Counted from the first letter of the stretch, positions 54,594-64,000 are shown. The stretch: 64,000 bases of DNA from Polaribacter gangjinensis (GCF_038024125.1 NZ_CP150662.1:2063501-2127500); one strand, 5' to 3'. Program-made: numbers and translations. The notes: generated by a model not told the origin, from the sequence alone.

Positions 54594-54959
54594 ATGGAAT
54601 TTGGCGAAGTAAAATTAGTAGAAAAATCAAAAAAAAGCTTTCGAGTTGTGCGTTCAACTCAGACAGGCTTTGCTAGTCCTGCTACGCATTATACTGAACC
54701 AAGAATCGATTTAAACGATGTGTTGGTTGCCAATCCTTCAGCTACTTTTTACGTTCGAGTTATTGACAACAGTTTTAGTGAACTCGCCATTTTTGAAAAA
54801 GATGTTTTGATTATTGACAAATCGCTTACACCTAAAAACAATCAATTGGCTGTGGTCATTCAAGATGGTAATTTCAATATCATCAGAATTAATTCTGATT
54901 CCAAACAGGAAATCCAATTGTGGGGTGTAATTACCTACATCATCAAACACACGTTATGA
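54594..54959 (+). CDS. umuD: UmuD-like S24 protein, shortened and apparently lacking the catalytic lysine
   Basis: The 121-residue product aligns by eye with E. coli Umu[19 protein letters not shown] corresponds to GFPSPAADYVEQRIDLNQ, and [17 protein letters not shown] to the GDSM active-serine region, so Ser is kept. The catalytic Lys (E. coli K97, in EFTVKKL) lines up with Ile in NFNIIRI, and about 15-20 residues are missing before the final strand ([10 protein letters not shown]). The cleavage bond Cys-Gly corresponds to Thr-Gly. It may therefore be unable to cleave itself. Start chosen at 54594 (MEFGEV). Stop codon overlaps the umuC start. Confidence 0.82.
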   Translation: MEFGEVKLVEKSKKSFRVVRSTQTGFASPATHYTEPRIDLNDVLVANPSATFYVRVIDNSFSELAIFEKDVLIIDKSLTPKNNQLAVVIQDGNFNIIRINSDSKQEIQLWGVITYIIKHTL

Positions 54960-56230
54960 TTGCGTTGGTAGATTGCAACAGTTTTTATGCTTCGTGCGAA
55001 CAAGTTTTTAGACCTGATTTGCAAGGAAAACCTGTGGTTGTTTTGAGCAATAATGATGGTTGTGTGATTGCAGCAAATAAAGAAGCAAAAGCTTTAGTAC
55101 AAATGCCAATGTTTGAACCTGTCTTTAAAATCAAACATATTTTAGAAGCAAATGATGTTACTTGTTTTTCATCAAATTATACGTTGTATGCTGATATGTC
55201 TCAACGTGTCATGGAAACCTTACGCACATTTTCGCCAATTGTAGAAGAATATAGTATTGACGAAAGTTTTGTTGATGTTTCTCACTACCCTCAAAATGAG
55301 TTGCATCAAATTGCTATAAGAATCAAAGAAACGGTTTTTAAAAACACCGGAATTCCTGTAGGAGTGGGCATTGCCAAAACAAAATCTTTGGCGAAAATCG
55401 CGAATAAATTTGCCAAAAAGCTTCCAGAAAATAAGGGCGTTTATGTAGTAGATTCTGAAGAAAAGCGAACACATTTATTAACGATAACTTCGTTGAAAAA
55501 TGTTTGGGGAATTGGACGAAAGCATGCCATTCGTGTAGAAAAAACAGGCGCTAAAAATGCCTTGGATTTTGCAAATCTTTCTGTTGCTTGGGTGCGTAAA
55601 GAAATGACAGTTGTGGGCGAACGTTTGTGGCGTGAGCTCAACAATCAGCCGTGTTTAGAAATGACGATATTGCCAGATATCAAAAAAGGAATTGGCACCG
55701 CAAAATCTTTTGGACAAAAATTAACAGATTATCATTTGATTGAAGAAGCCACTAGTTTTTATGTGGCTGAAGTAGCAGATTTATTGCGTCAGCAAGGATC
55801 TGCAGCTCGTTGTTTGGAGGTTTTTTTACAAACGAATCACTTTAGTAAAAGCGAACATCAATACTTTAAAAATATTTTTATCACTTTAGATACGCCTACA
55901 AACAATACCATAACACTTACCAAAGAAGCCATCAAAGGATTAAAAGCGATTTACAAACCAGGTTTTCGCTACAAAAAAGTGGGCGTTCATTTGCATCACT
56001 TGATTCCCGAAAATGAAGTGCAAATGAGTTTATTTCATCAAGAGCATAAAATAGAAAATGTCAATTTATCAAAAGTGATGGATGCAATCAACAGCAAATA
56101 TGGTAAAAACAAAGTAAAACTGGCAACTGTTGGCAATCGTGAAAAAGAGTGGGCACTTGTTAAAGAACACAGAAGTCCCAGATTTACTACACAATGGGAT
56201 GAATTGTTGACGATTGGAAAGAAGAGTTGA
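54956..56230 (+). CDS. umuC: Y-family DNA polymerase UmuC
   Basis: Catalytic subunit of translesion polymerase V. The 424-residue protein begins [18 protein letters not shown], with the first catalytic Asp, and has the second motif [13 protein letters not shown]. The helix-hairpin-helix region [14 protein letters not shown] and the little-finger domain follow, with the UmuC-type C-terminus ([20 protein letters not shown]). Start placed at 54956, overlapping the umuD stop (ATGA). The longer frame from 54920 lies inside umuD. Confidence 0.95.
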   Translation: MIALVDCNSFYASCEQVFRPDLQGKPVVVLSNNDGCVIAANKEAKALVQMPMFEPVFKIKHILEANDVTCFSSNYTLYADMSQRVMETLRTFSPIVEEYSIDESFVDVSHYPQNELHQIAIRIKETVFKNTGIPVGVGIAKTKSLAKIANKFAKKLPENKGVYVVDSEEKRTHLLTITSLKNVWGIGRKHAIRVEKTGAKNALDFANLSVAWVRKEMTVVGERLWRELNNQPCLEMTILPDIKKGIGTAKSFGQKLTDYHLIEEATSFYVAEVADLLRQQGSAARCLEVFLQTNHFSKSEHQYFKNIFITLDTPTNNTITLTKEAIKGLKAIYKPGFRYKKVGVHLHHLIPENEVQMSLFHQEHKIENVNLSKVMDAINSKYGKNKVKLATVGNREKEWALVKEHRSPRFTTQWDELLTIGKKS

Positions 56231-56243
56231 AATACAAACGATT

Positions 56244-57782
56244 TCACCCCAACCAACCATCTCTATCCAGACTGCGATATTGAATGGCTTCTGCAATATG
56301 CTCTGGATTTATGTTTTCGGAATTTGCCAAATCTGCAATCGTTCTAGATACTTTTAAAATTCGGTCGTAAGCTCTTGCAGAAAGATTCAGTTTTTCCATG
56401 GCTGTTTTAATGAGTTGCTTGCTTTGTTCAGATAATTCACAGTATTTGCGAATGTGTTTAACATTCATTTGCGCATTGTAATGCAAGTTTTCTGTTTCTT
56501 TAAATCGCTCAGATTGAATTTCTCTTGCAGCAGTAACGCGTTTTCTAATTTCTACAGATGACTCTCCTTTTCGTTCATCAGATAATTTTTCAAAAGGCAC
56601 AGGAGTTACTTCAATATGTATGTCAATTCTGTCTAACAATGGCCCAGAAATTTTGCTTAAATAACGCTGCATTTCATGCGGAGAAGAAGTCATGGGCGAA
56701 TTTGGGTCGTTGAAATAGCCACTTGGACTCGGATTCATACTTGCAACCAACATAAAACTACTTGGATACGTCACTGTAAATTTGGCTCTTGAAATAGAAA
56801 CTTCACGATCTTCTAATGGCTGACGCATTACTTCCAAAACTGAACGTTGAAATTCGGGTAATTCATCTAAAAATAAGACACCATTGTGCGATAATGAAAT
56901 TTCGCCAGGTTGAGGTAAATTATTTCCACCCCCAATTAATGCAATGTTTGAAATTGTGTGATGTGGACTTCGAAAAGGTCGTTGATACATTAAACCTGCG
57001 TTTTTTACTTTACCAACAACCGAGTGAATTTTGGTGGTTTCTAACGCTTCTTGCAATGTCATTGGTGGTAGAATAGAGGGTAAACGTTTGGCTAACATGG
57101 TTTTACCAGAACCTGGAGGTCCAATCAAAATAATATTATGACCACCAGCAGCTGCAATTTCCATACAACGTTTGATGGATTCTTGTCCTTTTACATCCGC
57201 AAAATCATGTTCAGGAAAATCAACATTTTTATAAAATTCGGCTCTTGTATCAATAATTGTGGGTTCAATAAGTTGCTCTCCATTAAAATGATTGATGACT
57301 TCTTGAATGGTGTCTGCACCTAAAATTTGAATATCATTGACAATTGCGGCTTCTTTCGCATTTTGTTTGGGTAAAATAAAATATTTAAAACCTTCTTCTC
57401 TAGCTTTTATTGCAATCGGCAAAGCGCCTTTTATGGGTTGTAAACTTCCATCCAAAGACAATTCGCCCATGATAATATATTCTTCAATCGCTTCTGATTT
57501 TATTTGATGAGAAGCTGCTAAAATGCCAACAGCTAAGGTTAAATCATAAGCAGCACCTTCTTTTCTGATATCAGCAGGTGCCATATTGATGATGATTTTT
57601 TTTCCTGGAAGATTGTATTGATTGTTGTTTAAAGCTGCTGAAATTCGGTAAGAACTTTCGCTCACAGCTTTGTCTGGCAAACCAACTAAATGATATCCAA
57701 TTCCTTTATCAATATTTACTTCAACAGTAATGGTAGTTGCCTCAATACCAAAAACGGCTGATCCATAAACTTTTACTAGCAT
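56244..57782 (-). CDS. comM: YifB/ComM-family magnesium chelatase-like AAA+ ATPase
   Basis: Hexameric helicase-like ATPase involved in integration of DNA during natural transformation in related systems. The 512-residue protein has an N-terminal Lon-protease-like fold (about 1-165), Walker A IGPPGSGKTMLAKRLPS near 215, the Mg-chelatase segment RPFRSPHHTISNIALIGGG, Walker B GVLFLDELPEF, and the C-terminal ARAYDRILKVSRTIADL. Converges with umuC, 13 bp apart. Confidence 0.93.
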   Translation of the reverse strand: MLVKVYGSAVFGIEATTITVEVNIDKGIGYHLVGLPDKAVSESSYRISAALNNNQYNLPGKKIIINMAPADIRKEGAAYDLTLAVGILAASHQIKSEAIEEYIIMGELSLDGSLQPIKGALPIAIKAREEGFKYFILPKQNAKEAAIVNDIQILGADTIQEVINHFNGEQLIEPTIIDTRAEFYKNVDFPEHDFADVKGQESIKRCMEIAAAGGHNIILIGPPGSGKTMLAKRLPSILPPMTLQEALETTKIHSVVGKVKNAGLMYQRPFRSPHHTISNIALIGGGNNLPQPGEISLSHNGVLFLDELPEFQRSVLEVMRQPLEDREVSISRAKFTVTYPSSFMLVASMNPSPSGYFNDPNSPMTSSPHEMQRYLSKISGPLLDRIDIHIEVTPVPFEKLSDERKGESSVEIRKRVTAAREIQSERFKETENLHYNAQMNVKHIRKYCELSEQSKQLIKTAMEKLNLSARAYDRILKVSRTIADLANSENINPEHIAEAIQYRSLDRDGWLG

Positions 57783-57871
57783 CTTTTTTTGTTTTCGATA
57801 AAAATATTGAAAAATTGTGAATAAATACCACAGTTTCTTATTTTATCAAAACAAATGTATTTTTATTTAAG

Positions 57872-59425
57872 TTATTCAAATTTCACTTCTTTAACGCCAG
57901 TAGTATAATCTTTCCCTCTTAATTTTAAGAACAAAGTTTTCATTTCGTTTCTTTTTTCGGGATTGGAATTCGCTAAATTGTTTTGTTGACTTTTGTCTTT
58001 AGCTAGATTGTACAATTGTTCAAAAGGAAAATTCCCCACTTCAATTCCAACTTCTTCACGGAAGTTTTTACCTTCATACGCAGGAATGTATAACCAATCA
58101 CCACTTCGTAAAGCCGTTTTTCCAGTAGCTTCAATAATCAATTGATTACGTCCTTTTTTAGATTTTCCTAAAAAAGCATCCAAGATGTTTTCACTATCTG
58201 TGGTTGATTCTTCAGTACCGATTAATTTTGCAATTGAGGCTAATAAATCCATCTGACAAACAATAGCATCAGATGTTTGAGGAGTAATTGTTCCTTTCCA
58301 ATAAGTCATGAAAGGCACTCTTGGTCCTGCCTCAAAAATACTGTATTTACCACCTCTTAAAACGCCATTTTGTTTATGGTTGCCAATTTTTTCAACAGCA
58401 TCATCATAATAACCATCGTTTAAAACCGCGCCATTATCACTTGAAAAAATCACTAAGGTATTTTCTAAAATGCCCTGTTCTTTTAAGGTTTTCATAAATT
58501 CACCCACAATCCAATCAGCTTCTAAAATTACATCACCTCTAGGGCCCATTCCTGATGTTCCTACAAATCTTGGATGTGGAGTTCTAGGCACATGAGGTTG
58601 TTGCAGGGCATAATACAAAAAGAAGGGTTTGTCTTTGTGTGTTTTTACATATTCTTGGGCTTTTCCTAAAAAATGATCAGCCATATCTGTATCACTCCAT
58701 TTAGCGGATTCTCCCCCTTTCATAAAACCAATTCTTGGAATACCATTTACGATGCTATTATTGTGGCCATGATGCCATTTCATAGTAAGTTTTTCAGGAT
58801 TTGAAATGGCAGTTGGTTCTCCATCAAAATTCTCGAAATAATTAACTTGTATAGGATCGTTTTTGTCCAAACCCACTACATTTCCATTGTTGATATAAAC
58901 TGTTGGCACTCTGTCTTGAGTTGCAGCCAAAATGTAAGACTCATCAAAACCTACTTCATTAGGTCCAGGAGAAATATGTTGGTTCCAATCAACCACTCCA
59001 GTTCCTAAACCCAAATGCCATTTACCCACAATAGCTGTTTGATAACCATTATTTTTAAGCAATTTGGGTAAGGTTTGTTGTGTTGTGCTGATTAACAAAG
59101 GTGCAGTTCCTGGTAAAATTTTAGCATTTTTATTTCTCCAAGGATACATTCCTGTGAGCATTCCATACCTACTTGGCGTACAAGTTGCAGAAGTTGCATA
59201 GCCATTGGTGAATTTAATTCCGCCATTGGCAAGCGCATCAATATTGGGTGTTTTTAGTTCAGTTGCACCATAAGCACTTAAATCCCCATAGCCTAAATCA
59301 TCCAAATAAATAATGACAATATTGGGTTTAGAAGTCTTATTTTCAGTCTCTTTTGTGGGTTTTTGTTTTGATTGGTTGCAAGCAATCAAAAATAATGTCA
59401 TGAATAGTATTGTTATTTTTTTCAT
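57872..59425 (-). CDS. Type I sulfatase lipoprotein (family S1)
   Basis: Formylglycine-dependent sulfatase that would remove sulfate esters from polysaccharide. The 517-residue protein has a lipoprotein signal (MKKITILFMTLFLIAC, lipobox at C16), metal ligands DD at 42-43 (IYLDDLGYGDLS), and the CTPSR motif with C82 to be converted to formylglycine. GKWHLGLG and the SSDNGAVL metal site are intact. Nineteen bp after the hybrid two-component regulator on the same strand, so probably part of the same utilisation locus. Confidence 0.92.
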   Translation of the reverse strand: MKKITILFMTLFLIACNQSKQKPTKETENKTSKPNIVIIYLDDLGYGDLSAYGATELKTPNIDALANGGIKFTNGYATSATCTPSRYGMLTGMYPWRNKNAKILPGTAPLLISTTQQTLPKLLKNNGYQTAIVGKWHLGLGTGVVDWNQHISPGPNEVGFDESYILAATQDRVPTVYINNGNVVGLDKNDPIQVNYFENFDGEPTAISNPEKLTMKWHHGHNNSIVNGIPRIGFMKGGESAKWSDTDMADHFLGKAQEYVKTHKDKPFFLYYALQQPHVPRTPHPRFVGTSGMGPRGDVILEADWIVGEFMKTLKEQGILENTLVIFSSDNGAVLNDGYYDDAVEKIGNHKQNGVLRGGKYSIFEAGPRVPFMTYWKGTITPQTSDAIVCQMDLLASIAKLIGTEESTTDSENILDAFLGKSKKGRNQLIIEATGKTALRSGDWLYIPAYEGKNFREEVGIEVGNFPFEQLYNLAKDKSQQNNLANSNPEKRNEMKTLFLKLRGKDYTTGVKEVKFE

Positions 59426-59444
59426 TTGATTTTGCGTTTTGGTA

Positions 59445-62400
59445 TTATTTTTTTTCTGATACTTTTTTTAATTCTTCAATATATTTACTTGGTGTCATTC
59501 CTTTTTCATCTTTAAATAAACTGATAAAGTGTGCGTAACTATTGATACCCACTGAATCCATTGCTTCTTGAACGCGATCACAGCCGTTATCAAACATTTT
59601 TACCGCCTTTTCTATTTTCATAGAATTTATAAATTTGGTGGCACTTTGACCCGTTAATGCTTTTAGTTTTCTGTGCAATTGCATTCTACTTAAACCTAAT
59701 TCTTCAGATAAATCTTCGACTGTAAAATTGGGTTCAGCCATTTTTTTCTGAATGATTTCAATCGCATTTTTCACAAATTTTTGATCATAAGAAACATAGT
59801 GATTTTGTATTTCATTTGAGGTTCCTTTTGCCAAATGTTGCCTAAAATTATTGCGTGTTTCAACAATATTAGTGATTTTTTGAAGCAATTGTTGACTATT
59901 AAAAGGTTTTGCAATATAATCCCAAGCACCCACTTTCAGTCCTTTATTATAAAATTCATCTCCGGTTTTTGCGGTTAACATCAACACAGGGATGTGTGAA
60001 ATCAAAGTGTTTTTCTTGATTTTTTTACACATATCAATCCCATTCATTTCAGGCATCATGACATCTGTAATAATGATATCAGGAATTTTTTTCTGCGCAA
60101 TTTCTAAACCTTCTTCGCCATTTGCAGCTTCATAAACCAAATAATCATTCGTTAAAATATATTTTAAATATTTCCGTAAATCATAATCGTCTTCAACCAC
60201 CAATATTTTTTCCTTTACAGATTCTTCATCATTGACAATCTCAGGAATTTCGCCCGGAACATAATCCTCTGGAAGATTGATTGGAATATCATCTTTGGAT
60301 AAAAACTCCTCTTCCGAAAAGGATTTTGACGAAACAGGCAACGTAATCATAAATTCTGTTCCACCCAAAGAGCTATTGAGTACATTGATTTCTCCTTTGT
60401 GTGCTTTGATCAATGTAGATGCCAAATGCAACCCAATTCCTGAAGATGAACGGTCTTTGCCATGAAAATGCCTTTGAAAAATTTTCTTTTTATCCAACTG
60501 CGAGATTCCTTTGCCACTATCTTTTATCAAAATAATAAAATATTCGATTTCTTCTCTCCAAGTTGGTTTTATTTCGATTTCAATAGTTCCTTTATTGGGA
60601 GTATATTTAAAAGCATTTGAAAGTACATTGAAAATGACTTTTTCAACTATATCTCTATCAAAATGGCAAAAATAACTTTCAGGAGAAATGATATTGAAGG
60701 TGATTTCATTATTTTTTGCTTGCCAATGGAAAGATTTTGAAATCTCTCTGATGAATTCACATAAGTCATTTCTTGAAACTTTTAAGATATTTACACCCGA
60801 ATTTACTTTTCTAAAATCCAATAACTGATTGACCAAATTCATCATTCGATTGGTATTTCTTGATAGAATGTTGTAACAAAATTCTTTGTGTTCTTTGGAA
60901 ATATCTCCTCTAATAATGTCTTTTAAAGGGCCAATAATCAGAGAAAGAGGCGTTTTAAATTCGTGTGCAACATCTGTAAAAAAAATCAATTTCATTTCGT
61001 TGATTTCTTTTTCTTGTTCATTTTTCAAATCTGAAAGTTTGATTTGAGTTCTTAATTTTTCTCTGTTCCACCAAAAAATAAAAATGGTAACTCCAATGCC
61101 AGCAATTATGATGAAGTAACTTGCATACGCCCACCAAGTATTCCAAGGCGCAGGTTTTATTTTGATATCAAGCGTTCTGATTTTTTTAGACCATTGTCCA
61201 TCAGGATTTGTGGCTTCTACTAAAAGTGTATAGTTTCCACTAGGAATATTTGAATAACCCGCAAAGCGTTTTGCATTGTCAACCACCGTCCATTTTTCGT
61301 CATAATTTTCCAGTTTATACCGGTATTTATTCACCTTTACATTGGCATAATTAGTGCTTGTAAACTCAATGGTAAAATTATTTTGATGATGGTTCAATAC
61401 TAAATTTGTAGCATTATTGATGGTGTTAGAAAGCACTACAGAACCCAATAAATTTTCATCAACATCTACTTTGGTATTGTTTATCAAAAGCGCTGTAAAA
61501 GAAATTTTTGAAGAAAATAAATTATTGCGCAATTCACCAGATTTGAAATAATTTATGCCTGAAATACTGCTAAAAAACAATTCGTTTTTGCTATTTTTTG
61601 CAACACCTTCCGTAAAAGTATTTGTAAGCAAACCATCAAAATAATTGTATCTTCTTGATTCACCCGTTTTCGGAGAATATTTAATGATTCCCTGAGAATT
61701 GCTCAGCCATAAATTGGAAAATTCATCTTCAACGATGCCCATTATTTTCTTGTTTTTTACGTCGTCTGCTACAATTGGTTGAAACTGAGTTTCATTGGAT
61801 TTTTTTACCAGCAAACCCGTATCAGTTCCTATATAAAATGCCCCATTTTTTGCTTGAAAAAATGACCAAACGGAATTATTTGGTATTTTATAAGAACCTG
61901 TCATTTGCTCACTAAACTGTTCTACAGAAATTATTTTTCCTAATTTGTCTAGATTTATTTTGAAAAGTCCGTTTGAAATGGTACCCACCCAAACGCATCT
62001 TTTTTGGTAATCCACTTTCAAAGAAAAAACGCGTACATTTCGAAAAAATTCTAATTTTTCTAGTTTTTCTTGAATCCAAACGGTTTCGTTTTTTGTTTTA
62101 AAAATCAATCCTTTAAATGTTCCAAAGTATTGATTTCCAAACATATCCTTGCAAAAACTGGTGATGATGAGATCTTCATTTTTTTCGGGTTCATTGAAAA
62201 TGGGTACCGATTCAAATTCATTTATTTTACCTGTTTTTTCTCTGTACAAACCATTGGTTGTAGCTAAATGAACAATGCCATGCAACGTATCAACCTTAAT
62301 AGGCTTCGCTTTTTCTGGCAATTTGATCATTTCGTTGCTATTCGTTTCAAACGAGTAGCTGTAAAATTTGTCTGCTTGAAATCCGTAGTAGACCAATTCA

Positions 62401-63419
62401 TCTTTTACAAAAAGCGTTCTGATATGTCCTTTTCTTTGGATGGGTAAACTTTTAAAATTTTTGGCATCTAAATTTGTGTATAAGAGTCCGTTTTTGTTAG
62501 AGACCCACAAGGTGTTTGAAGCATCTTTAAAAATAGTATTTAAGGGATTGTTGTACAGTGTAAATTGATTTATGTCATTGGATGCATCAATTTTTGTTAC
62601 TGTCATATTGGTAAGATTGATTCTTAAAAGTCCATCATCAAAAGTTCCAACCCATAAATTGTTATTGGTGCCTTCAACGATTGAAAATAAATTGCTATTG
62701 ATGATTTCTTGTTTTGAAATGAGTGTATTCTCAATTATTTGAAACAAACCACTAGTGCCTCCAACCCAAATTTCGCCTTTCTTAGTTTCTTGGATGGTTC
62801 TAAAAAATAAATAATCAGAACCTTTGATTAAAGAAAATGTATCCTGCTGTTTTTTCCAAACTCCTTTATCAGTAGCAAAAAGGATGGTGCCGTTTTTTAA
62901 AATTTCGATTTGTTTGATGTTCAAACCTGTTAGTGGAGATTGCATAATTTCATAAGAAAACTCGTTCTCCTTTTCTGTAATTTTAAACAAACCAACAGTT
63001 GTAGCGATTAAAAATGTTCCATCAGCAAGTTGTTTGATATGATTGATGATTTCATAATTATTCGGAACAGGTACTCTTGTGATCGTCCCTTTTTTTAAGG
63101 AATAATAATTCAAACCATAGCCATCTGTACCAATCCAAATTCGTTTTTTCGAATCTTCAAACAAACTTAAAATACGGTTGCTGGATAAACTTGAAGGAGT
63201 ATCGTCATGAAAAAAATTCTCTACTTTATACCCATCAAATCGATTCAAACCATCATAGGTGCCAATCCACATAAAACCCTCAGAATCTTGCAAAATGCTA
63301 CTCACATCATGCTGAGACAAACCGTCTTTTACCGTCAGTGAATTGAATTGTAGTTGTTGTGATTTTACGGATAAAATGACAAAACTCAGAAGATATAAAA
63401 ACAACAATTGTTTTTTCAT
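59445..63419 (-). CDS. Hybrid two-component system regulator (one-protein sensor-kinase-AraC type)
   Basis: A 1324-residue inner-membrane regulator typical of polysaccharide-utilisation loci. It has a signal peptide (1-20), about 14 propeller repeats (sequence DSEGFMWIGTYDGLNRFDG near 45-63), a Y_Y_Y domain (about 680-755), a membrane helix near 765-790, a histidine kinase with H819 in DVAHEFKTPLS, ATP-binding NVLSNAFKYTPNKG and DSGKGIS, a receiver with D1119 in ITDVMMPEMNG, and a C-terminal AraC helix-turn-helix (LSEELGLSRMQLHRKLK). It senses an oligosaccharide in the periplasm and activates adjacent genes. Confidence 0.95.
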   Translation of the reverse strand: MKKQLLFLYLLSFVILSVKSQQLQFNSLTVKDGLSQHDVSSILQDSEGFMWIGTYDGLNRFDGYKVENFFHDDTPSSLSSNRILSLFEDSKKRIWIGTDGYGLNYYSLKKGTITRVPVPNNYEIINHIKQLADGTFLIATTVGLFKITEKENEFSYEIMQSPLTGLNIKQIEILKNGTILFATDKGVWKKQQDTFSLIKGSDYLFFRTIQETKKGEIWVGGTSGLFQIIENTLISKQEIINSNLFSIVEGTNNNLWVGTFDDGLLRINLTNMTVTKIDASNDINQFTLYNNPLNTIFKDASNTLWVSNKNGLLYTNLDAKNFKSLPIQRKGHIRTLFVKDELVYYGFQADKFYSYSFETNSNEMIKLPEKAKPIKVDTLHGIVHLATTNGLYREKTGKINEFESVPIFNEPEKNEDLIITSFCKDMFGNQYFGTFKGLIFKTKNETVWIQEKLEKLEFFRNVRVFSLKVDYQKRCVWVGTISNGLFKINLDKLGKIISVEQFSEQMTGSYKIPNNSVWSFFQAKNGAFYIGTDTGLLVKKSNETQFQPIVADDVKNKKIMGIVEDEFSNLWLSNSQGIIKYSPKTGESRRYNYFDGLLTNTFTEGVAKNSKNELFFSSISGINYFKSGELRNNLFSSKISFTALLINNTKVDVDENLLGSVVLSNTINNATNLVLNHHQNNFTIEFTSTNYANVKVNKYRYKLENYDEKWTVVDNAKRFAGYSNIPSGNYTLLVEATNPDGQWSKKIRTLDIKIKPAPWNTWWAYASYFIIIAGIGVTIFIFWWNREKLRTQIKLSDLKNEQEKEINEMKLIFFTDVAHEFKTPLSLIIGPLKDIIRGDISKEHKEFCYNILSRNTNRMMNLVNQLLDFRKVNSGVNILKVSRNDLCEFIREISKSFHWQAKNNEITFNIISPESYFCHFDRDIVEKVIFNVLSNAFKYTPNKGTIEIEIKPTWREEIEYFIILIKDSGKGISQLDKKKIFQRHFHGKDRSSSGIGLHLASTLIKAHKGEINVLNSSLGGTEFMITLPVSSKSFSEEEFLSKDDIPINLPEDYVPGEIPEIVNDEESVKEKILVVEDDYDLRKYLKYILTNDYLVYEAANGEEGLEIAQKKIPDIIITDVMMPEMNGIDMCKKIKKNTLISHIPVLMLTAKTGDEFYNKGLKVGAWDYIAKPFNSQQLLQKITNIVETRNNFRQHLAKGTSNEIQNHYVSYDQKFVKNAIEIIQKKMAEPNFTVEDLSEELGLSRMQLHRKLKALTGQSATKFINSMKIEKAVKMFDNGCDRVQEAMDSVGINSYAHFISLFKDEKGMTPSKYIEELKKVSEKK

Positions 63420-63504
63420 GGTTTTATGCTAGTGCTGTAAGATACTTCAAAGTAATTAAAAAAAAATGAATTGGTATGGGTGCAAATTAGGCAAAAATAG
63501 GGGG

Positions 63505-63541
63505 TTGTTACATTTCCAAAACACTTTGTTACATATCAAAA
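63505..63541. promoter_or_regulatory. Tandem direct repeat, possible regulator-binding site
   Basis: TTGTTACATTTCCAAAA (63505-63521) and TTGTTACATATCAAAA (63526-63541) start 21 bp apart, two helical turns. They lie between the divergent hybrid regulator gene and the beta-helix gene, upstream of the candidate -7 box TAGGTTTG at 63564-63571. Confidence 0.55.
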
Positions 63542-63563
63542 TAGGGTTAAAAGCATCTTTTAA

Positions 63564-63571
63564 TAGGTTTG
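63564..63571 (+). promoter_or_regulatory. -7 box for the truncated beta-helix gene
   Basis: TAGGTTTG matches TAnnTTTG; the direct repeat sits just upstream in the place of a -33 element, consistent with activator-dependent transcription. ATG follows 88 nt later. Confidence 0.4.
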
Positions 63572-63659
63572 CTGAGTGAATTTATCACAAGATAAATCTA
63601 TAAATTATGAAGCTAAATTAATTAGTTCACAAATTTTTAAATAAACATCAATACTAATA

Positions 63660-64000
63660 ATGCATTTTAAAATTCTAACTAAATATTTTTTTGCACTTAC
63701 TTTTTTTACCATACTAAGTAGTCATGGACAAAAAGTATTGAATCTAAAAGATTTCAACATAGAAGGTGTAAAAGATGTTACTCCAATCGTTGTGGAAGCG
63801 TTAGAAAAATGTAAAAAAGAAGGCTATAGTTCGTTAGTATTTCCAAAAGGAACCTATCATTTTTACCCAACTTTTGCACCTGAAAGATATTGCGAAATCA
63901 CGAATAACGATAATGGATTGAAAAGAACGTCCTTTCCATTGATTGGTTTTCGTGATTTTGTCGTAGATGGAAATGGAGCTGATTTTATTTTTCATGGTAA
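63660..64000 (+). CDS. N-terminal part of a GH110-like parallel beta-helix enzyme (truncated by the window end)
   Basis: The reading frame opens at ATG 63660 and runs off the window after 113 codons. A signal peptide (about 1-22) is followed by LNLKDFNIEGVKDVTPIVVE, a beta-helix start, and then the region from FPKGTYHFYPTFAPER to ITNNDNGLKRTSFPLIGF and FVVDGNGADFIFHG. That block resembles the N-terminus of GH110 alpha-1,3-galactosidases as I remember them. Divergent from the hybrid regulator and near a sulfatase, which fits a sulfated-galactan utilisation locus. Family call is by memory only. Confidence 0.6.
   Translation, partial: MHFKILTKYFFALTFFTILSSHGQKVLNLKDFNIEGVKDVTPIVVEALEKCKKEGYSSLVFPKGTYHFYPTFAPERYCEITNNDNGLKRTSFPLIGFRDFVVDGNGADFIFHG

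Noticed and set aside
1-64000. CRISPR arrays, prophage, insertion sequences, toxin-antitoxin or defence islands
   Set aside because: No regularly spaced repeats, transposase, integrase or known defence motifs were seen; gene content is housekeeping, biosynthetic, respiratory and one utilisation-locus edge.

Overview
The window is a contiguous piece of an AT-rich chromosome from a member of the Bacteroidetes, most likely family Flavobacteriaceae (a marine Polaribacter/Tenacibaculum-like organism is my best guess, by inference only). Evidence: Bacteroidetes-type promoters (TAnnTTTG -7 boxes, several with TTG exactly 19 nt upstream), few Shine-Dalgarno sites, a 287-residue primary sigma factor, TonB-dependent/CarboxypepD-regulatory-like receptors, an alternative complex III operon, and a hybrid two-component regulator next to a sulfatase. 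No rRNA, CRISPR array, prophage or insertion sequence was seen; one tRNA is present.

Layout. 1-3345: tRNA-Gln with its promoter and terminator, then a large outer-membrane beta-barrel protein. 3376-8358 (minus): threonine operon thrA-thrB-thrC, preceded by a previously unlisted 35-codon leader ORF carrying six consecutive Thr codons. 8437-10002 (minus): a conserved-looking helical protein of unknown function. 10097-18442 (plus): branched-chain amino acid genes leuA, leuB, ilvD, ilvB, ilvN, ilvC; leuC and leuD are not here. 18554-21679: GapN-type aldehyde dehydrogenase, an orphan four-helix-bundle sensor and a tandem universal stress protein. 21748-26538: rimP-nusA-infB behind a leader with a tiny uORF overlapping a terminator-like hairpin. 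26562-26930 (minus): SPOR-domain protein. 27056-38435: actABCDEF (alternative complex III) followed by caa3/aa3-type oxidase subunits II and I, a complete quinol-to-oxygen branch apart from subunit III. 38493-45279: ruvB, a SulP transporter, a sulfur-handling group (MBL-rhodanese, rhodanese lipoprotein, HMA protein) and a B12-type radical SAM protein. 45292-46365 (minus): primary sigma factor and a small upstream gene. 46572-51627 (minus): a TonB receptor under a TPP riboswitch, arfB, a NadR-like kinase, PnuC and a phosphopantetheinyl transferase, the last sharing face-to-face promoters with ahcY. 51647-56230 (plus): ahcY, a DUF900-type esterase, and umuDC in which UmuD appears to lack its catalytic lysine. 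56244-64000: YifB/ComM ATPase, then the edge of a polysaccharide-utilisation locus (sulfatase, hybrid two-component regulator and, divergently, a truncated beta-helix enzyme resembling GH110 alpha-1,3-galactosidases).

The strongest items for follow-up are regulatory: the threonine leader peptide, the rimP leader, the thiamine riboswitch with its adjoining pnuC/kinase cluster, the overlapping divergent promoters at 51606-51627, and a 21-bp-period direct repeat in front of the GH110-like gene. The strongest protein-level oddity is the lysine-less, shortened UmuD. I did not find a clearly new defence or mobile system in this window. All functional statements rest on reading the translated sequence and on remembered family motifs; no database search was run.
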